Numbered from the stretch's first letter, positions 51,059 to 61,519 are shown. The stretch is DNA of 64,000 bases from Ephydatia muelleri (GCA_013339895.1 JABACO010000012.1:1150023-1214022), one strand, 5' to 3'. Notes: a model not told the origin generated them from the sequence alone. Made by a program: numbers and translations.

Positions 51059-51509
51059 TGCATGCACTTGCCCTAGCGTATTGGTTAAACTTACTACAAG
51101 AAATACTGTAAGGTATAGACAAAATTTGGGGTTTGTTGACATTGGATTCTTCGCTTTGGCACCAAACAGGAGTATTGTCTATGTTCTACCAATAGGCTAT
51201 AGGTCCATTTAGACATTCGGTTTTCATTGTATAAATTCATGTCAATAAGTGTGTGTGCTTGGGAAGGGGGGGGTGTGAACGGCATAAGTGCCTAGATCAG
51301 ATGCTTTTAGCGACGTCAAGAGAAGATTTAACTTTCCTTTGTGAGAAGCACTTAGCAAAACGTAATATGAAACATGATTTCATACGACACGAGGCCTCTA
51401 TATAAACAACACAGCATCCTCATGTCAGCATACTCCCCACAGACCAGCTGCCATGTGCAATTATAATAGGCACACATTACAACACCTTCCTTGTCTGACT
51501 TCACCCAAA

Positions 51510-53463
51510 CAATCAACACATGCAGGGTCGTTAGCTCGCTGAGATACCTTACCTACACGGTAAAGAAATGGTTTATAGTTTTATTTATATTGCTCACTGC
51601 GGCACAATTGTTTATATACTGTAGGCGGCTCTGTCCACAATTTACATTTCCAAGTATTACAAAATGGTCTCCCCTACAACGTTGCCGACAAATCCACTGG
51701 CAAAATACGCATACGATTCCGTTCTTTTGTATGCCTTAGAAGTATTGGCCATGCAGTACAAATACTAGTAGACACGAGCAAGTAGTTAGATATGTCGGTT
51801 GATCGCAAAACAGCACAACATTACGCATTGCCATCTCCCTCGTATTTATTAGGTACCTTTTTTTGTCGAAAACCGACAGTTCTTCAGCGTAGATACTCAA
51901 TATTGGAGTGAACTAAGCATGATCGCCATCACCGTGAAATGAAGAACTCTATATATCATCAAGCCCCCTAATTATGATATATGTCGAGATCTCGAACATG
52001 AGACGCTTTCGGCTCAGCCCAGTCGAAGATCGAAAGGTTGCTGGCATGGTTAAATGATTTGTCCGCATGCGCAAGCATATGATATGCTGAAGCCGTGCTC
52101 ATAAGAACGCGCACCCCTAAAAAGTGCAGCACAAACTCTTTCTATTTGAACATATGCATGTGCATTATAATAAAAGAACTGCAAGTTCGCGAAATGGTTA
52201 GTACTTAGTTAGAGTATTACATTTAGTGTACCGTATTCGACCTGCCGTATCTTTACTTGACTTGCGTATATACGTATGGTGCTCACAGTCTATTTTTATT
52301 TTATTTTATCCCCATTGGCCAGCAGAGGTCCCGCAAAAATTTAAGCCACCCACGCGTTGTTATGGTGAAGGTGTATGAATAGCCTGTTTCCCAACACTAC
52401 CTGGTTGGGTCTGTTGAGTCAGTGTTATGCATCCCTTCCATTCATCGTCTTTACAACCGTTTTGCCGTGCCACCTCAACCAAAACCACATGCACGCACTA
52501 TTCCATTACCGTATATGTCGTTATATTAGGGAGCAAGATTTAAGAAGAGGGAAAATGTACGACGGAACGTATATAAGAATTAATCAAGTTGCCTATATGA
52601 GCACTCCACGAACATGTCACTGCATCACCGTGTGGTCCCAACACCGCTGAGATCGGTAATCGCCCTGTTGACGATGCTAGTTGCTACGACAAGAGGTTAG
52701 CGAGATACATTGTCATTGATTGGGGAGCTAGCTGGCGGGAGGTGGGAAGGTTTTGCAGTGTAGCGTTGCGCGTGCGCATGATCAAATACTGGAAGCCTGT
52801 ATGTCTTCCACTATATACGCATGTATCGAGGGTCCTGACGCTGTTACGTGCATCTCGATGCGCAATTGTGCGCGTTAATGCATGTATTCATTGAGTCGAT
52901 GTATGTGTATTAATATTCACTATCACCCCCCCTCCCCTCACTCCTGGCCCCCAGCAACATTTTATATCAAAGCCTTTACAGTTTCGTTTTCATGCGTAGC
53001 CATCCGTCTCCTAAAACGTTGCCAACGTAGAAATTAATTCGTTTAAACTTCATTTGTTAAACATCGTGCGTGCGTGGCTACTAGTGTCGAAGTGTTAACT
53101 TGTGTACTGCTAACGGTGCAAACACTGAAGTGAGGGAGGAGGGGAAAGTGAGGATGGTGAAGGGTGGTGGGGAGAGGGAAGGTGGAGGGGAGAGGGAAGG
53201 AATAAAACAGGAAGATGGAGAGGTTCACTAAAACTTCATTCCAAAGACACGCGCACACATGGAGTACAGGGACACGTACGGTAGAATAAAAATAACACAT
53301 TTTTAAGAGTGGAGGTATTGTTCATCCCCTATCCATTGTATAATTTGCACCTTCCAGACCTGTGTGTGCATTGAACACCTGTGTATGCTGTCAGCATGTC
53401 TGACTGGCCCAACTTGCAACAAGCTCTCAGAGCTCGCATCACAGGATTCAGGCTCGCATGTAA
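51510..53463. other. intergenic, nothing recognised
   Basis: Non-coding sequence with only short chance ORFs and a purine-rich stretch at 53.13-53.22 kb. No exon with splice sites and conserved motifs could be identified. An upstream exon of the receptor could still be hidden here. Confidence 0.4.
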
Positions 53464-53793
53464 GGTCATGTGACCTGCAGGCAGGGTATGACCAATGGCT
53501 CGTCTGGAGGTCTTGCCATCTGATCTTTGCCATCATCAGGCATCAGGCATGTCTAGTGACCTCATGGGCAGGGTCACAACAGCTAGCATGAGTGATGATG
53601 TGTGACTGTCATCCCATAGTGTTATGTTGCCACTTTGGGGGGGAGGGGGGGGGGGGGTTGACCTAAATCCACACACAAACAGCTCGCTAGTGAGTGGGTC
53701 ACATGACCTAAAGATCGGTAGTGGACGATTAGGGATGAGGTCATGTGAGCAGGGATGATGGATCATGTGAGCAGTGGTGATATGCTCATGTGA
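53464..53793. promoter_or_regulatory. cluster of TCATGTGA/TCACATGA E-boxes
   Basis: Five CATGTG/CACATG boxes occur in 330 bp: GGTCATGTGACC at 53464, GGTCACATGACC at 53697, and TCATGTGA at 53741, 53763 and 53786. Sites of this form are bound by bHLH-leucine zipper factors (MITF/TFE/USF type). They lie ~2 kb upstream of the first receptor exon seen. A regulatory function is inference. Confidence 0.35.
53634..53662. repeat. poly-G tract
   Basis: A run of G interrupted by a single A and a T, about 25 G within 29 bases. It may be unstable or of uncertain length in assembly. Confidence 0.85.
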
Positions 53794-53999
53794 CATGACT
53801 GAAGACATGACCTGGTGGCTTGGCTTGAGTTAGGAGGTGGGAGGAGGAGGGGGAGGGGCCTTATCCCTACGTGTGGTAAATAGCAGTTTCTAGACATGGG
53901 GGGGACAGCAAACAAACTGTGCCAACATGGACCCAAGTCTAGACACCTTAAAAATCAGTTCTATACAAAGTGTGTATTACATACTTCTACACACCTCAT

Positions 54000-54335
54000 T
54001 GAACAACTGTCCTGACTCCCTTTCTTCCTTCTCTCTTCCTATCTCTCTTCCACCCCACCCTCCCCTCCATCAAACCGCCTCCCCACCCTCCCTCCACTCC
54101 CCACTGTCCCCGCCTCCACCCCCCACCCCCCCAAAATCCACCTCCCACCCTCCCTCCAACCCACCCTCCCACCTCCCACCCATCACGCCCCAAACTCCCT
54201 CCACCAAAAACCCCCCTCAACTCCCCCCCACCCTCCCTCCACCTCCCACCCTCCCTCCACCTCCCCCCTCCCTCCACCTCCCCACCCTCCCCTCCACTCC
54301 CCACCCTCCTCCACCACCCCCCCTCCCACTAGTGG
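54000..54335. repeat. polypyrimidine CCCTCC/CCACC tract
   Basis: Over 300 bp of C/T-rich sequence with CCTCCCTCCAC-type units. It produces a long proline-rich ORF on the plus strand and a glycine-rich one on the minus strand; both are compositional artefacts. Confidence 0.85.
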
Positions 54336-54733
54336 TTGACACTTCTGACTATGCATGCAACTCATAAACTTTGGAGGGGGAGCGGGAGGAGGGAGGGGAT
54401 GAGCGAGTCAAACATCTGTGTGTGTTTATGTGTGTGTTAAATGAGTGCTTACATCTGTATGCACATGTTTGTGCACACCAGCACAGAGGTAGTGCCTCAT
54501 ACTACATACCTGCACTAGCTCATGCACTCTGTGATGTGGTACACTGTCATTCACGCGCATCCAATAGCATGCATGCATGCATGCCTTACGAATCCATGCA
54601 GGTGATTGTGGAGATCTTCAGAGCCTTTGATACACCTCCCCCTCCCTCATCCCTCCCCCTCCCTTCCTTCCTCCCTCATCCCCTCCCCCTCCCTTCCTTC
54701 CTCCCTTATCAATTCCTGTGGTGAGCAGATGGT

Positions 54734-54823
54734 ATGAGGCACCTCCCACTTTTGAGGCACCTCCCACTTGTGAGGCACCTCCCACTTTTGAGGCACCTCC
54801 CACTTGTGAGGCACCTCCCACTT
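54734..54823. repeat. 18-bp minisatellite, 5 copies
   Basis: The unit TGAGGCACCTCCCACTTT alternates with a variant ending in TTG. Confidence 0.9.
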
Positions 54824-54949
54824 AGCCACACACACACACATCAAAATGGCTTAAGTTGTGTGAATGCATGCATGTGGAATACATCATCATTAGGGCTTTG
54901 CAAAGCTTTCAAGAAATGCAAACAGCTTTTATCATATCACACACCACAC

Positions 54950-55440
54950 CCGCACATACACACTACATCCATATGCACACTACATCCACATACACACTAC
55001 ATCCACATACACACTACATCCACATACACACTACATCCACATCAACACACCACCCAGTGCTAGGTCTTGCATTCATACTTGCGCATAGAAAATGCACACA
55101 CCATACGCTTGAAACAAGCATCACATGCATTACACACACATGCACTGCACACACATGCACTACACACACACATGCACACACATGCACTGCACACACATGC
55201 ACACACATGCACTACACACACACATGCACACACATGCACTACACACACACATGCACACACATGCACTGCACACACACATGCACTGCACACACATGCACAC
55301 ACACACATGCATTACACACACACATGCACACACACACATGCACTACACACACATGCACACACATGCACACACACACACACATGCACACACATGCACACAC
55401 ACACATGCACTACACACACAACACATACAACACACACGCA
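54950..55440. repeat. CA-rich microsatellite/minisatellite block
   Basis: A run of ACACACTACATCCACAT units (54955-55045) is followed after ~65 bp by CACACACATGCACT and CACACATGCA units (55112-55440). His/Thr/Cys-rich ORFs here are not genes. Confidence 0.9.
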
Positions 55441-55675
55441 ATCCACCTGTGTAGAATCAGGCTTGTGTTCATGCACTGGCCACACCCCCTCTTTGGCAAT
55501 CTTTTGAATAACCACAGGAACTCATTAGTTCTGTGTCCTAATCACTTGAAGTCAGGTGATCCCTAGAGCCATCTGTTGTTCAAAGGGCAGGTTATGTTGG
55601 ATGACCTCGCACACCACAACAGATGGGGCCACCCCCAGCCCTGCTTGCACACACATGTATGCACATCACTGTTTT

Positions 55676-55797
55676 GATTAACCCTTCGGTTCCCTCATCC
55701 AGTACTGATTAACGCTTTAGTTACCACATTCAGTACTGCTTAACCCTTTGGTTTCCCACATTCAGTACTGATTAACCCTTTGGTTTCCCACATTCAG
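55676..55797 (+). repeat. 31-bp tandem repeat that supplies the receptor splice acceptor
   Basis: Four copies of GATTAACCCTTTGGTTTCCC followed by ACATTCAGTACT. Each copy ends in a pyrimidine-rich stretch and CATTCAG, a splice-acceptor look-alike. In the last copy TACT is replaced by CAG, giving CAGCAG directly before receptor coding sequence at 55801. Confidence 0.85.
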
Positions 55798-55800
55798 CAG

Positions 55801-55982
55801 GCAACTTCAGTTGCTACTGCAGTGGATGTTCAGATGGAAACACATGCATCATTGACACCAGCTTGACAGCCAACAGTCGCTGCCAGACTGACATCCACAC
55901 CACGCTGAACGGCTCCTACATACGAACTGTGTACAGCTGTGTCACACACCCCCTTGAGTTGTGTGTTGAGAACTATCGTGCA
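55801..55982 (+). CDS. receptor exon A: activin-type ectodomain, first part
   Basis: Encodes NFSCYCSGCSDGNTC and onward to SCVTHPLELCVENYRA, the CxCxxC start and central cysteines of the three-finger ectodomain. It begins in phase 1. The acceptor is CAGCAG, so starts at 55798 or 55801 are both possible and differ by one residue. The donor GTAAGT follows at 55983 in phase 0. Sequons at NFS and NGS are visible. Confidence 0.85.
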
Positions 55983-58900
55983 GTAAGTGGTCACTCTTAG
56001 ACACTATAAGGGTCTGGGGCTGGGGCTGGGGCTGAAATTGTAACGGTCTGGGGCTGAGACTGCAAAGGATACACAACATTGGCCTGGGGACTTGTGCCAA
56101 CAAAATGGCCTCCTTTGAAAGCTGATATATTAGATAAGAGGACGGTCAGCTAGATGTGCGCATACATGCATGCCATAATGAAGTAAGGTAGGTTGAGCAA
56201 ACAGCCTGTGTAAATGTTGTATTCCTTTCTCCGTCAGGATACTCTTGTGGTGTACACACTGTGCTGTACTACAGAGCAGTGTAATAGGTGTGGTCTCCCG
56301 AGCACACTCCCCCTAGCCCTGCAGTCCCTGGTGCCACGCCCACCTGGATGTCCCTCCATCCCCCCTCCTATGGTCACAACCGCTCCCATGGAGACAACTC
56401 TCATCACTGGTAAGTGATTGCCTGTCCATGGCCAACTGGCAAACAAAAAAAAGCACCGAAAGGAATAGAAATGTGTATCACTAGTGCTAAAAGGAATAGA
56501 AATGTGTATCCCTAGTGGTGCTGCACATAGACATGCAACACACTAGCAGAGTAATTGGCCAATCTGTGTGCCAGGGGATAGAAAGATCACTGTGCTTGCG
56601 GGATGTGCATGGACACAAGGTGGAGGCCATCCTCATGGAGTCCCATCTACATGTGTGCATGGACACAAGGTGGAGGCCATCCTCATGGAGCCCCATCTAC
56701 ATGTGTGCATGGACACAAGGTGGAGGCCATCCTCATGGAGTCCCATCTACATGTGTGCATGGACACAGAAGGTGGAGGCCATCCTCATGGAGCCCCATCT
56801 ACATGTGTGCATGGACATTCTGGTACAGCATGACCCCAATAAGCCTGGAGGAGTGATTATGTGGATGGATGGATGGATGAAGGGGTGGCTGTGTGGATAG
56901 AAGATGGAAGAGTGGCTGTGTGGATGGATGGATAGAGGGGACTAGCTAAGCACACAACCACAACAAATGATTGGAGTGTGGGTATCATGTTGATGCCAAG
57001 ACCAGTTACTGTGTAAACAAACACAAGTGTGCAATAATTCAATTTCCATTTCATTCACTGTACATGCTGCACTAAGATGTGTCTAGCCATGGGTAAAATG
57101 CTTCATTCCATTTCCTCCACACCCACTCCTAACTCATGCCCTCCCACTCCTCCCTCTTCCTCCCCTCCCACCTCTCTCACTCCTCCCACCCCTCCCCTCC
57201 CCTCACACCCTCCCTCACCTGCCCACCCCTCCCCTCACCTCTTCACCTGCCACCCCTCCCACTCCTCCCCTCACCTGCCCACCCCTCCCCTCACCTCTTC
57301 ACCTGCCACCCCTCACACCCCTCACCGCCCTCCCCTCCCCCTTACCTCCTCACCTGCCACCCCTCCCCTCACACCCTCACTTTGCACACCTCACACACCA
57401 GACCCAGTCAGCGTCAGTGAGCTGACCCACTTCAACATCGTCATAGCAGCTCTTGTGGTGGTCACTCTCCTGCTGTCCCTGCTGGCAGCCATTGTCATTG
57501 TGGCCGGCGTCATGCTCAGGAGGAAGAAGATGCTGGTTGCCGTGGACGACATCAAGAGCCTCGAGGCCAGCAGCGGGCATGGGGACTCGAAGGTGGAACA
57601 GAAGACCATCGTGGACGAGATCCGAAGGGTTAAGCACGTCGGCAACGGGAGGTTTGGGAGGGTGTGGCTTGGAGAGTGGAGAGGGGAGAAGGTGGCGGTG
57701 AAGGTGTTTGAGACGAAGGACACGGAGAGCTGGGAGCACGAGAAGAAGATCTACCACACCAACATGCTCCACCACGAGAACATCCTGCACTGCATCACCT
57801 GCTCAAGTGAGCCTGGGGAGGAGGCAACTTCTGTCTGTGCGCGTGTGTACGCTAACCCGTTGCATGGACTGGGGACCAGTGGGCCATTGCATGGACTGAG
57901 GACCAGTGGGCCATTGCATAGACTGGGGACCAGTGGGCCTTTTTTTAATTTTCTTTATTTAGGTATCATTTGTGCAGTCTGGTCTAGTTGATATTCAAAT
58001 TGGCAATGCTTTTGCATAACATGTATTTACTGAATAGAAAGTGGTGTAGTTGGTAGACAGGAGATGGATCTTGAATGGAAGGTACCCACCATACACCCTG
58101 CATTAATGAATCCACATCCCACACAATATGCCTACCCCTCCTGTCACACCACACCCACCATTTCCCACAGATTCACACACCCACATCATGCTGGCAGCAT
58201 CATCTATGCCTCTGTTGTTATCTGTGTATGTGTGTGTGTGTATGTGTGTGTGTATGTGTGTATGTGTGTATGTGTGTATGTGTGTATGTGTGTGTATGTG
58301 TGTGTATGTGTGTGTATGTGTGTATGTGTGTATGTGTGTGTGTATGTGTGTGGGTATGTGTGTATGTGTGTATGTGTGTGTATGTGTGTATGTGTGTATG
58401 TGTGTGTCTATCTTCCTTTCAAACGTCCTTTCAAATTATTTTAAATTTGCTATTTTTTTGCTGGCCATTGTGTATTCTAAATGTTCATAGAGTTGGGATA
58501 GAATAATTGACTTTACGTTGGGTCTGTCCCTATCTACTTCCCTTCTCCCCCTCCTCCCTCCTCTTCCTCCCTCTCCCCACCTCCACCACTCCCTCCTCCC
58601 CTCCTCTCCTCCTCTTCTCTCCTCTCCTCTCCTCCCTCTCCTTCTCCTCCCTTTCCCCTCCTCCCACCCTCAGTGTGGAGCTCCCTGTCCAGCCGCACGG
58701 AGCTATGGATGATCTTAGAGTACCACGAGAACGGCTCCCTGTACGACTACCTCACTAACCACACCCTCACACCCCCCGAGGCCCTGCGCTTCCTCACCTC
58801 CATCCTCAGTGGTCTCTCACACCTCCACACAGAGATCCGAGCGGACAACGAGTCCAAGCCTGGCATAGCCCATCGCGACATCAAGTCCAAGAACATCCTG

Positions 58901-60317
58901 GTCAAGCGAGACATGACCTGCTGCTTGGCAGACTTTGGACTGGCCCTCTGCCAGGACCTGAGCAGGCAGTCCTGTGTGGAGAAGGTCCCCCCACACCCCC
59001 ACCAGGGGACCAAGAGGTACATGGCCCCTGAGATCCTGGATGGCAGCATCAACGCAGGGTCCTTCAGTGCCTACAAGCAGGCAGACATGTATGCACTCAG
59101 CCTGGTCATGTGGGAGATACTCCAGAGGTGTGACCTTCAAGGTAAACAAACAAACAACAATTCTGCTGATAGTGGAGTGAAATTCTGATTAGCTGGTACA
59201 CCAATAGTGGAGTGATTAGCTGGTACACCAATAGTGGAGTGATTAGCTGGTACACCAATGTAGTATTTCAGATAATGGCGTTCAGTTGTTTGAATAGGCA
59301 ACACATCACACTCGCAGTGCTACACTTCATCCCAATACACCACCACTCCACACCATTCCAATGTGAAGACATTTCCATTTAGTAAAGCCAATCTGAAAAC
59401 GTTGGTTTGCTTTCCAAATCACTAGATTGACAAACAGCTTCCTGTTAACCTTTTGACAATCCTTTGGATCCACTCCACCCCCTCACTCCACCCCCTCACT
59501 CCACCCGCTCACTCCCCCACTCCATCCTCCCTTACTTGACCATCCACTGACTCCAACCACCCTCTCTCGTCCCTCCAGGCAAGCCTCTTGAGTACATGGT
59601 CCCCTACCATAGCCATGTACCTCACGACCCATCTGTGGAGGAGATGAAGATGGTGGTGGTCCTCAGGGAGATCAGACCAGAGGTGGAGGAGAGATGGAAC
59701 AGAAATGAGGTAATGGCTTCCGCATTGAATACAATTAGCCTATGTGCGGGTAACATAAAAGTTAATTGGATCAATTTGTGTCTCACTGATCAACAGCTTT
59801 GGTCTATATCACACACATGGGTCATATATATATATTTGTGTTAGGGCAACAAAGGTTTTGTAGACAGCTATGCCTCTCTGGGAGAAGAATCACTGATAGA
59901 TAGATGCATTATTATAATTATTAATAACTATAGTCAAATTTGTTGTGCTACGTATTTGATATGAAGTTTAAACAATTGTTACAACTATGCTGCTCTTAGC
60001 TTTTAATAACTATGCTGCTCTTGGCTGTTAATAACTATGCTGCTCTTAGCTGTTAATAACGTGTCGGTCTAACCATAGTATACAAATAATCAGCATCTTT
60101 AATTTATTAACAAGGCACAGTTATCAATGTGGTTAATTATTAACATGGCACAGCTATTGATGTGGTTATTGCACTTGGTCAGGTGCTTGCCATCATCTCA
60201 TCTCAAATGCAAGAGTGTTGGCGAGCTAACCCTCATGCCAGGCTGACAGTGGCCAGGGTGAAGAAGACTCTGACACAGCTGACACAGGTCCGGGACAACA
60301 AAGATGACTGGATCTAA
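55801..60317 (+). CDS. TGF-beta/BMP type I receptor serine/threonine kinase, 5' exon missing
   Basis: Six exons (55801-55982, 56238-56409, 57402-57806, 58674-59141, 59579-59709, 60183-60317) join in frame to 497 codons plus stop. Order: cysteine-rich activin-type ectodomain ending CCTTEQCN, one transmembrane helix, juxtamembrane GS-like segment, kinase. Kinase hallmarks: GNGRFGRVW, VAVKVF lysine, HRDIKSKN, DFGLA, GTKRYMAPE, and the C-terminal ARVKKTLTQLTQ typical of type I receptors. The part seen is near full length for the family; only the signal-peptide exon is absent. Type I receptors are phosphorylated by type II partners and phosphorylate SMADs. The GS loop is degenerate. The loop before ELWMILEYHENGSLYDYL looks most like the ALK1/ALK2 (BMP) class, which is inference. 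Confidence 0.92.
56238..56409 (+). CDS. receptor exon B: CCxxxxCN box and stalk
   Basis: Acceptor TTTCTCCGTCAG, phase 0. Encodes DTLVVYTLCCTTEQCNRCG, the conserved end of activin-receptor ectodomains, then a Pro/Thr-rich stalk. Donor GTAAGT at 56410, phase 1. Confidence 0.88.
56603..56815. repeat. 50-bp minisatellite in receptor intron, ~4 copies
   Basis: The unit starts ATGTGTGCATGGACACAAGG and recurs every 50 bp (56651, 56701, 56751); the last copy has a 2-bp insertion. Since 50 is not divisible by three, ORFs open in all three frames here are spurious. Confidence 0.93.
57118..57388. repeat. CCTCACC pyrimidine-rich minisatellite before exon C
   Basis: Imperfect CACCTGCCACCCCTCCC-type units fill ~270 bp of intron immediately 5' of the exon C acceptor. 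They probably serve as an extended polypyrimidine tract. Confidence 0.85.
57402..57806 (+). CDS. receptor exon C: transmembrane, GS-like segment, kinase N-lobe
   Basis: A phase 1 join gives aspartate then PVSVSELTHFN, a ~25-residue hydrophobic helix ending at LRRKK, then LEASSGHGDSKVEQKTIVDE and the kinase start. The canonical TTSGSGSGLP loop is replaced by ASSGHGDSK, and the Leu-Pro FKBP12-binding motif is missing. The glycine loop, catalytic lysine (VAVKVF) and helix-C glutamate (WEHEKK) are present. It ends in phase 1 after CITCS at donor GTGAGC. Confidence 0.9.
57862..57938. repeat. 27-bp tandem repeat, 3 copies
   Basis: The unit begins GCATGGACTGGGGACCAGTG. It lies just inside the intron after exon C and stays open in the exon C frame, extending a read-through product by repeated LHGLGTSGP. 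Confidence 0.9.
58223..58407. repeat. (TG)n/TGTGTATG microsatellite
   Basis: About 185 bp of TGTG and TATG units in the intron between exons C and D. Confidence 0.95.
58545..58673. repeat. CT-rich tract before exon D
   Basis: CTCCTCCCTC-type pyrimidine tract running into the exon D acceptor. Confidence 0.85.
58674..59141 (+). CDS. receptor exon D: kinase hinge to activation segment
   Basis: The acceptor follows a long pyrimidine tract ending in CAG. The split codon becomes methionine, giving CSMWSSLSSRTELWMILEYHENGSLYDYL. It then encodes HRDIKSKNILVK, ADFGLALC, GTKRYMAPEILDGSIN and QADMYALSLVMWEIL. Type I receptors usually have DLG rather than DFG at the magnesium-binding site. Donor GTAAAC at 59142, phase 1. 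Confidence 0.92.
59170..59259. repeat. 27-bp tandem repeat, ~3 copies
   Basis: The unit TAGTGGAGTGATTAGCTGGT plus ACACCAA lies in the intron after exon D. Confidence 0.9.
59579..59709 (+). CDS. receptor exon E: kinase C-lobe
   Basis: Encodes GKPLEYMVPYHSHVPHDPSVEEMKMVV and REIRPEVEERWNRNE, matching the type I pattern VPxDPSVEEM and RPxxxxRW. The family-typical cysteine-glutamate after the VV is replaced by LREI. Acceptor CCCTCCAG; donor GTAATG at 59710, phase 0. Confidence 0.9.
59990..60062. repeat. 25-26-bp tandem repeat, ~3 copies
   Basis: Units of TAATAACTATGCTGCTCTTAGCTGT type lie in the last receptor intron. Confidence 0.85.
60183..60317 (+). CDS. receptor exon F: kinase C-terminus and stop
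   Basis: Phase 0. Encodes VLAIISSQMQECWRANPHARLTVARVKKTLTQLTQ and a short tail DNKDDWI, then TAA at 60315-60317. The ECWxANxxARLTxxRxKKTLxQL signature is diagnostic for type I receptors. Confidence 0.92.
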   Translation: MLAIISSQMQECWRANPHARLTVARVKKTLTQLTQVRDNKDDWI

Positions 60318-61519
60318 AAAGGACACAAAAAGCGTCTCTGCCTTTTATATGCAAATAGATCACTTCTTTCTAGAACCATATTTCCTCAACAATCAGAACC
60401 AGAGTTGGGTTTTGTTTTAATTTCTCATGTGTCTGTGTGTGTATAATTGTGCATTCAATATCATTTCTGCTTGAGTTATACTGATCACTCAAACCTACCT
60501 ACCTATTATTCATTGAAATTTCACCTCTCTCAAATTCGTGAACAACTTTTATTTTATCTGTGAATGATTTGTGAATGTGGTGGGTCCAGGAAGAAAGGAA
60601 AGCTCTCGCTAACAAAGACTTAGATCAGTGGGCCATATTGAACAGATGTGTTGAGTACGTGCATGTGAGTGGAATTGATGAACATAGCTAAGTCATGGAA
60701 GACAGCTGGATAACATAAAGCATGTGGCTGGTCCTCAGACCTACATCCCACAAAGGGTAGACCACTCGCAAAGGACTGGAGTAGTCCAGGCATGTACATC
60801 CCAAAAGATAGAAGTGGGCGAGGCATCCTATTGTACTATTCCATTTAATGGGATGTACAGTTTGTATCATCACAATGTGCGCACAAACATTGTGTATACA
60901 TTCCCAATAGCTGAATTTCCTTCTCTGATATCTTAGCTGGTTCCCTTTGTATCAGCCTGATAGCTGTATTGAAACGCACAAAGGGACTTTCCTGCAAGTG
61001 TCCATGCATGCATGCATGTTTATGGAATGTGCAAGACATCTCCCTCTGAAGATGTACTATACCAGCACATTTGCATGTGCTCCAGCTTTTCTTTTTACAC
61101 ATTGAGGCTGTTTGCCCTGTGTTCGTTTGGTCTCTATAAAGTGTTTGTCACGATTGAAGAACCCTCACCTCTTCCCTCTTCCCATCCTCCTCCTCCCCAT
61201 CCTCCTCCTCCCCCATCCTCAGACAAGCTGACAGAGTAGAGATCTACCCACTCTAGAGGGTGTGTGGCCAATCATTAAAGATGCACATTCCATGGCTCTT
61301 GTAATCTGAATGTTCCTTTGCCCACTGACAAGACAGACACTCCTGCAAGAAGGCATGCAAACGTACACACACCAAAGCCTTCCAGTCCAGATACACACAA
61401 CGAATGGGTACTTCCCACATGTACAGCCATATTGAATAATGATGTAATGATGATGTAACAGCACTGAAATGTAAAAACAACATGTGAACATGAGTCTCTC
61501 ACGTTTCTTCCACCTGCAG
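60318..61519 (+). other. receptor 3' flank
   Basis: Non-coding sequence after the receptor stop. No canonical AATAAA was seen in the first 300 bp. A strong pyrimidine tract ending in CAG at ~61.22 kb is followed in two frames by early stops, so I do not call an exon there. Confidence 0.45.

Larger units (their letters stand above)
50034..51509. mobile_element. inverted duplication with long arms and nested insertions
   Basis: The left arm (50034 to ~50432) and right arm (~51158 to 51509) are inverted copies of each other, broken by small indels. Matching blocks include GACAAGGAAGGTGTT, AGCTGGTCTGTGGGG, ATAGAGG and CTCGTGTC, AAGTGCTTCTCACAAA, and, further in, GGTCCATTTAGA with ACATTCGG. The centre contains a foldback element and a C-rich tract. 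It is either a long-TIR transposon or an inverted segmental duplication. No target-site duplication was identified. Confidence 0.7.

Noticed and set aside
53927-53990. Candidate signal-peptide exon for the receptor (MDPSLDTLK...)
   Set aside because: It has no hydrophobic core and no phase 1 donor. I could not identify the true first exon.
54000-54365. 146-codon proline-rich plus-strand ORF and glycine-rich antisense ORFs
   Set aside because: They arise from a C/T-rich low-complexity tract and have no other support.
54856-55507. Long His/Thr/Cys-rich ORFs in several frames
   Set aside because: They are translations of CA-rich microsatellites; all frames are open because the repeat contains no stop codons.
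61200-61240. Strong CAG acceptor after a CCTCCTCC tract
   Set aside because: Two reading frames stop within a few codons and no donor follows; it is more likely a by-product of the pyrimidine-rich repeat.
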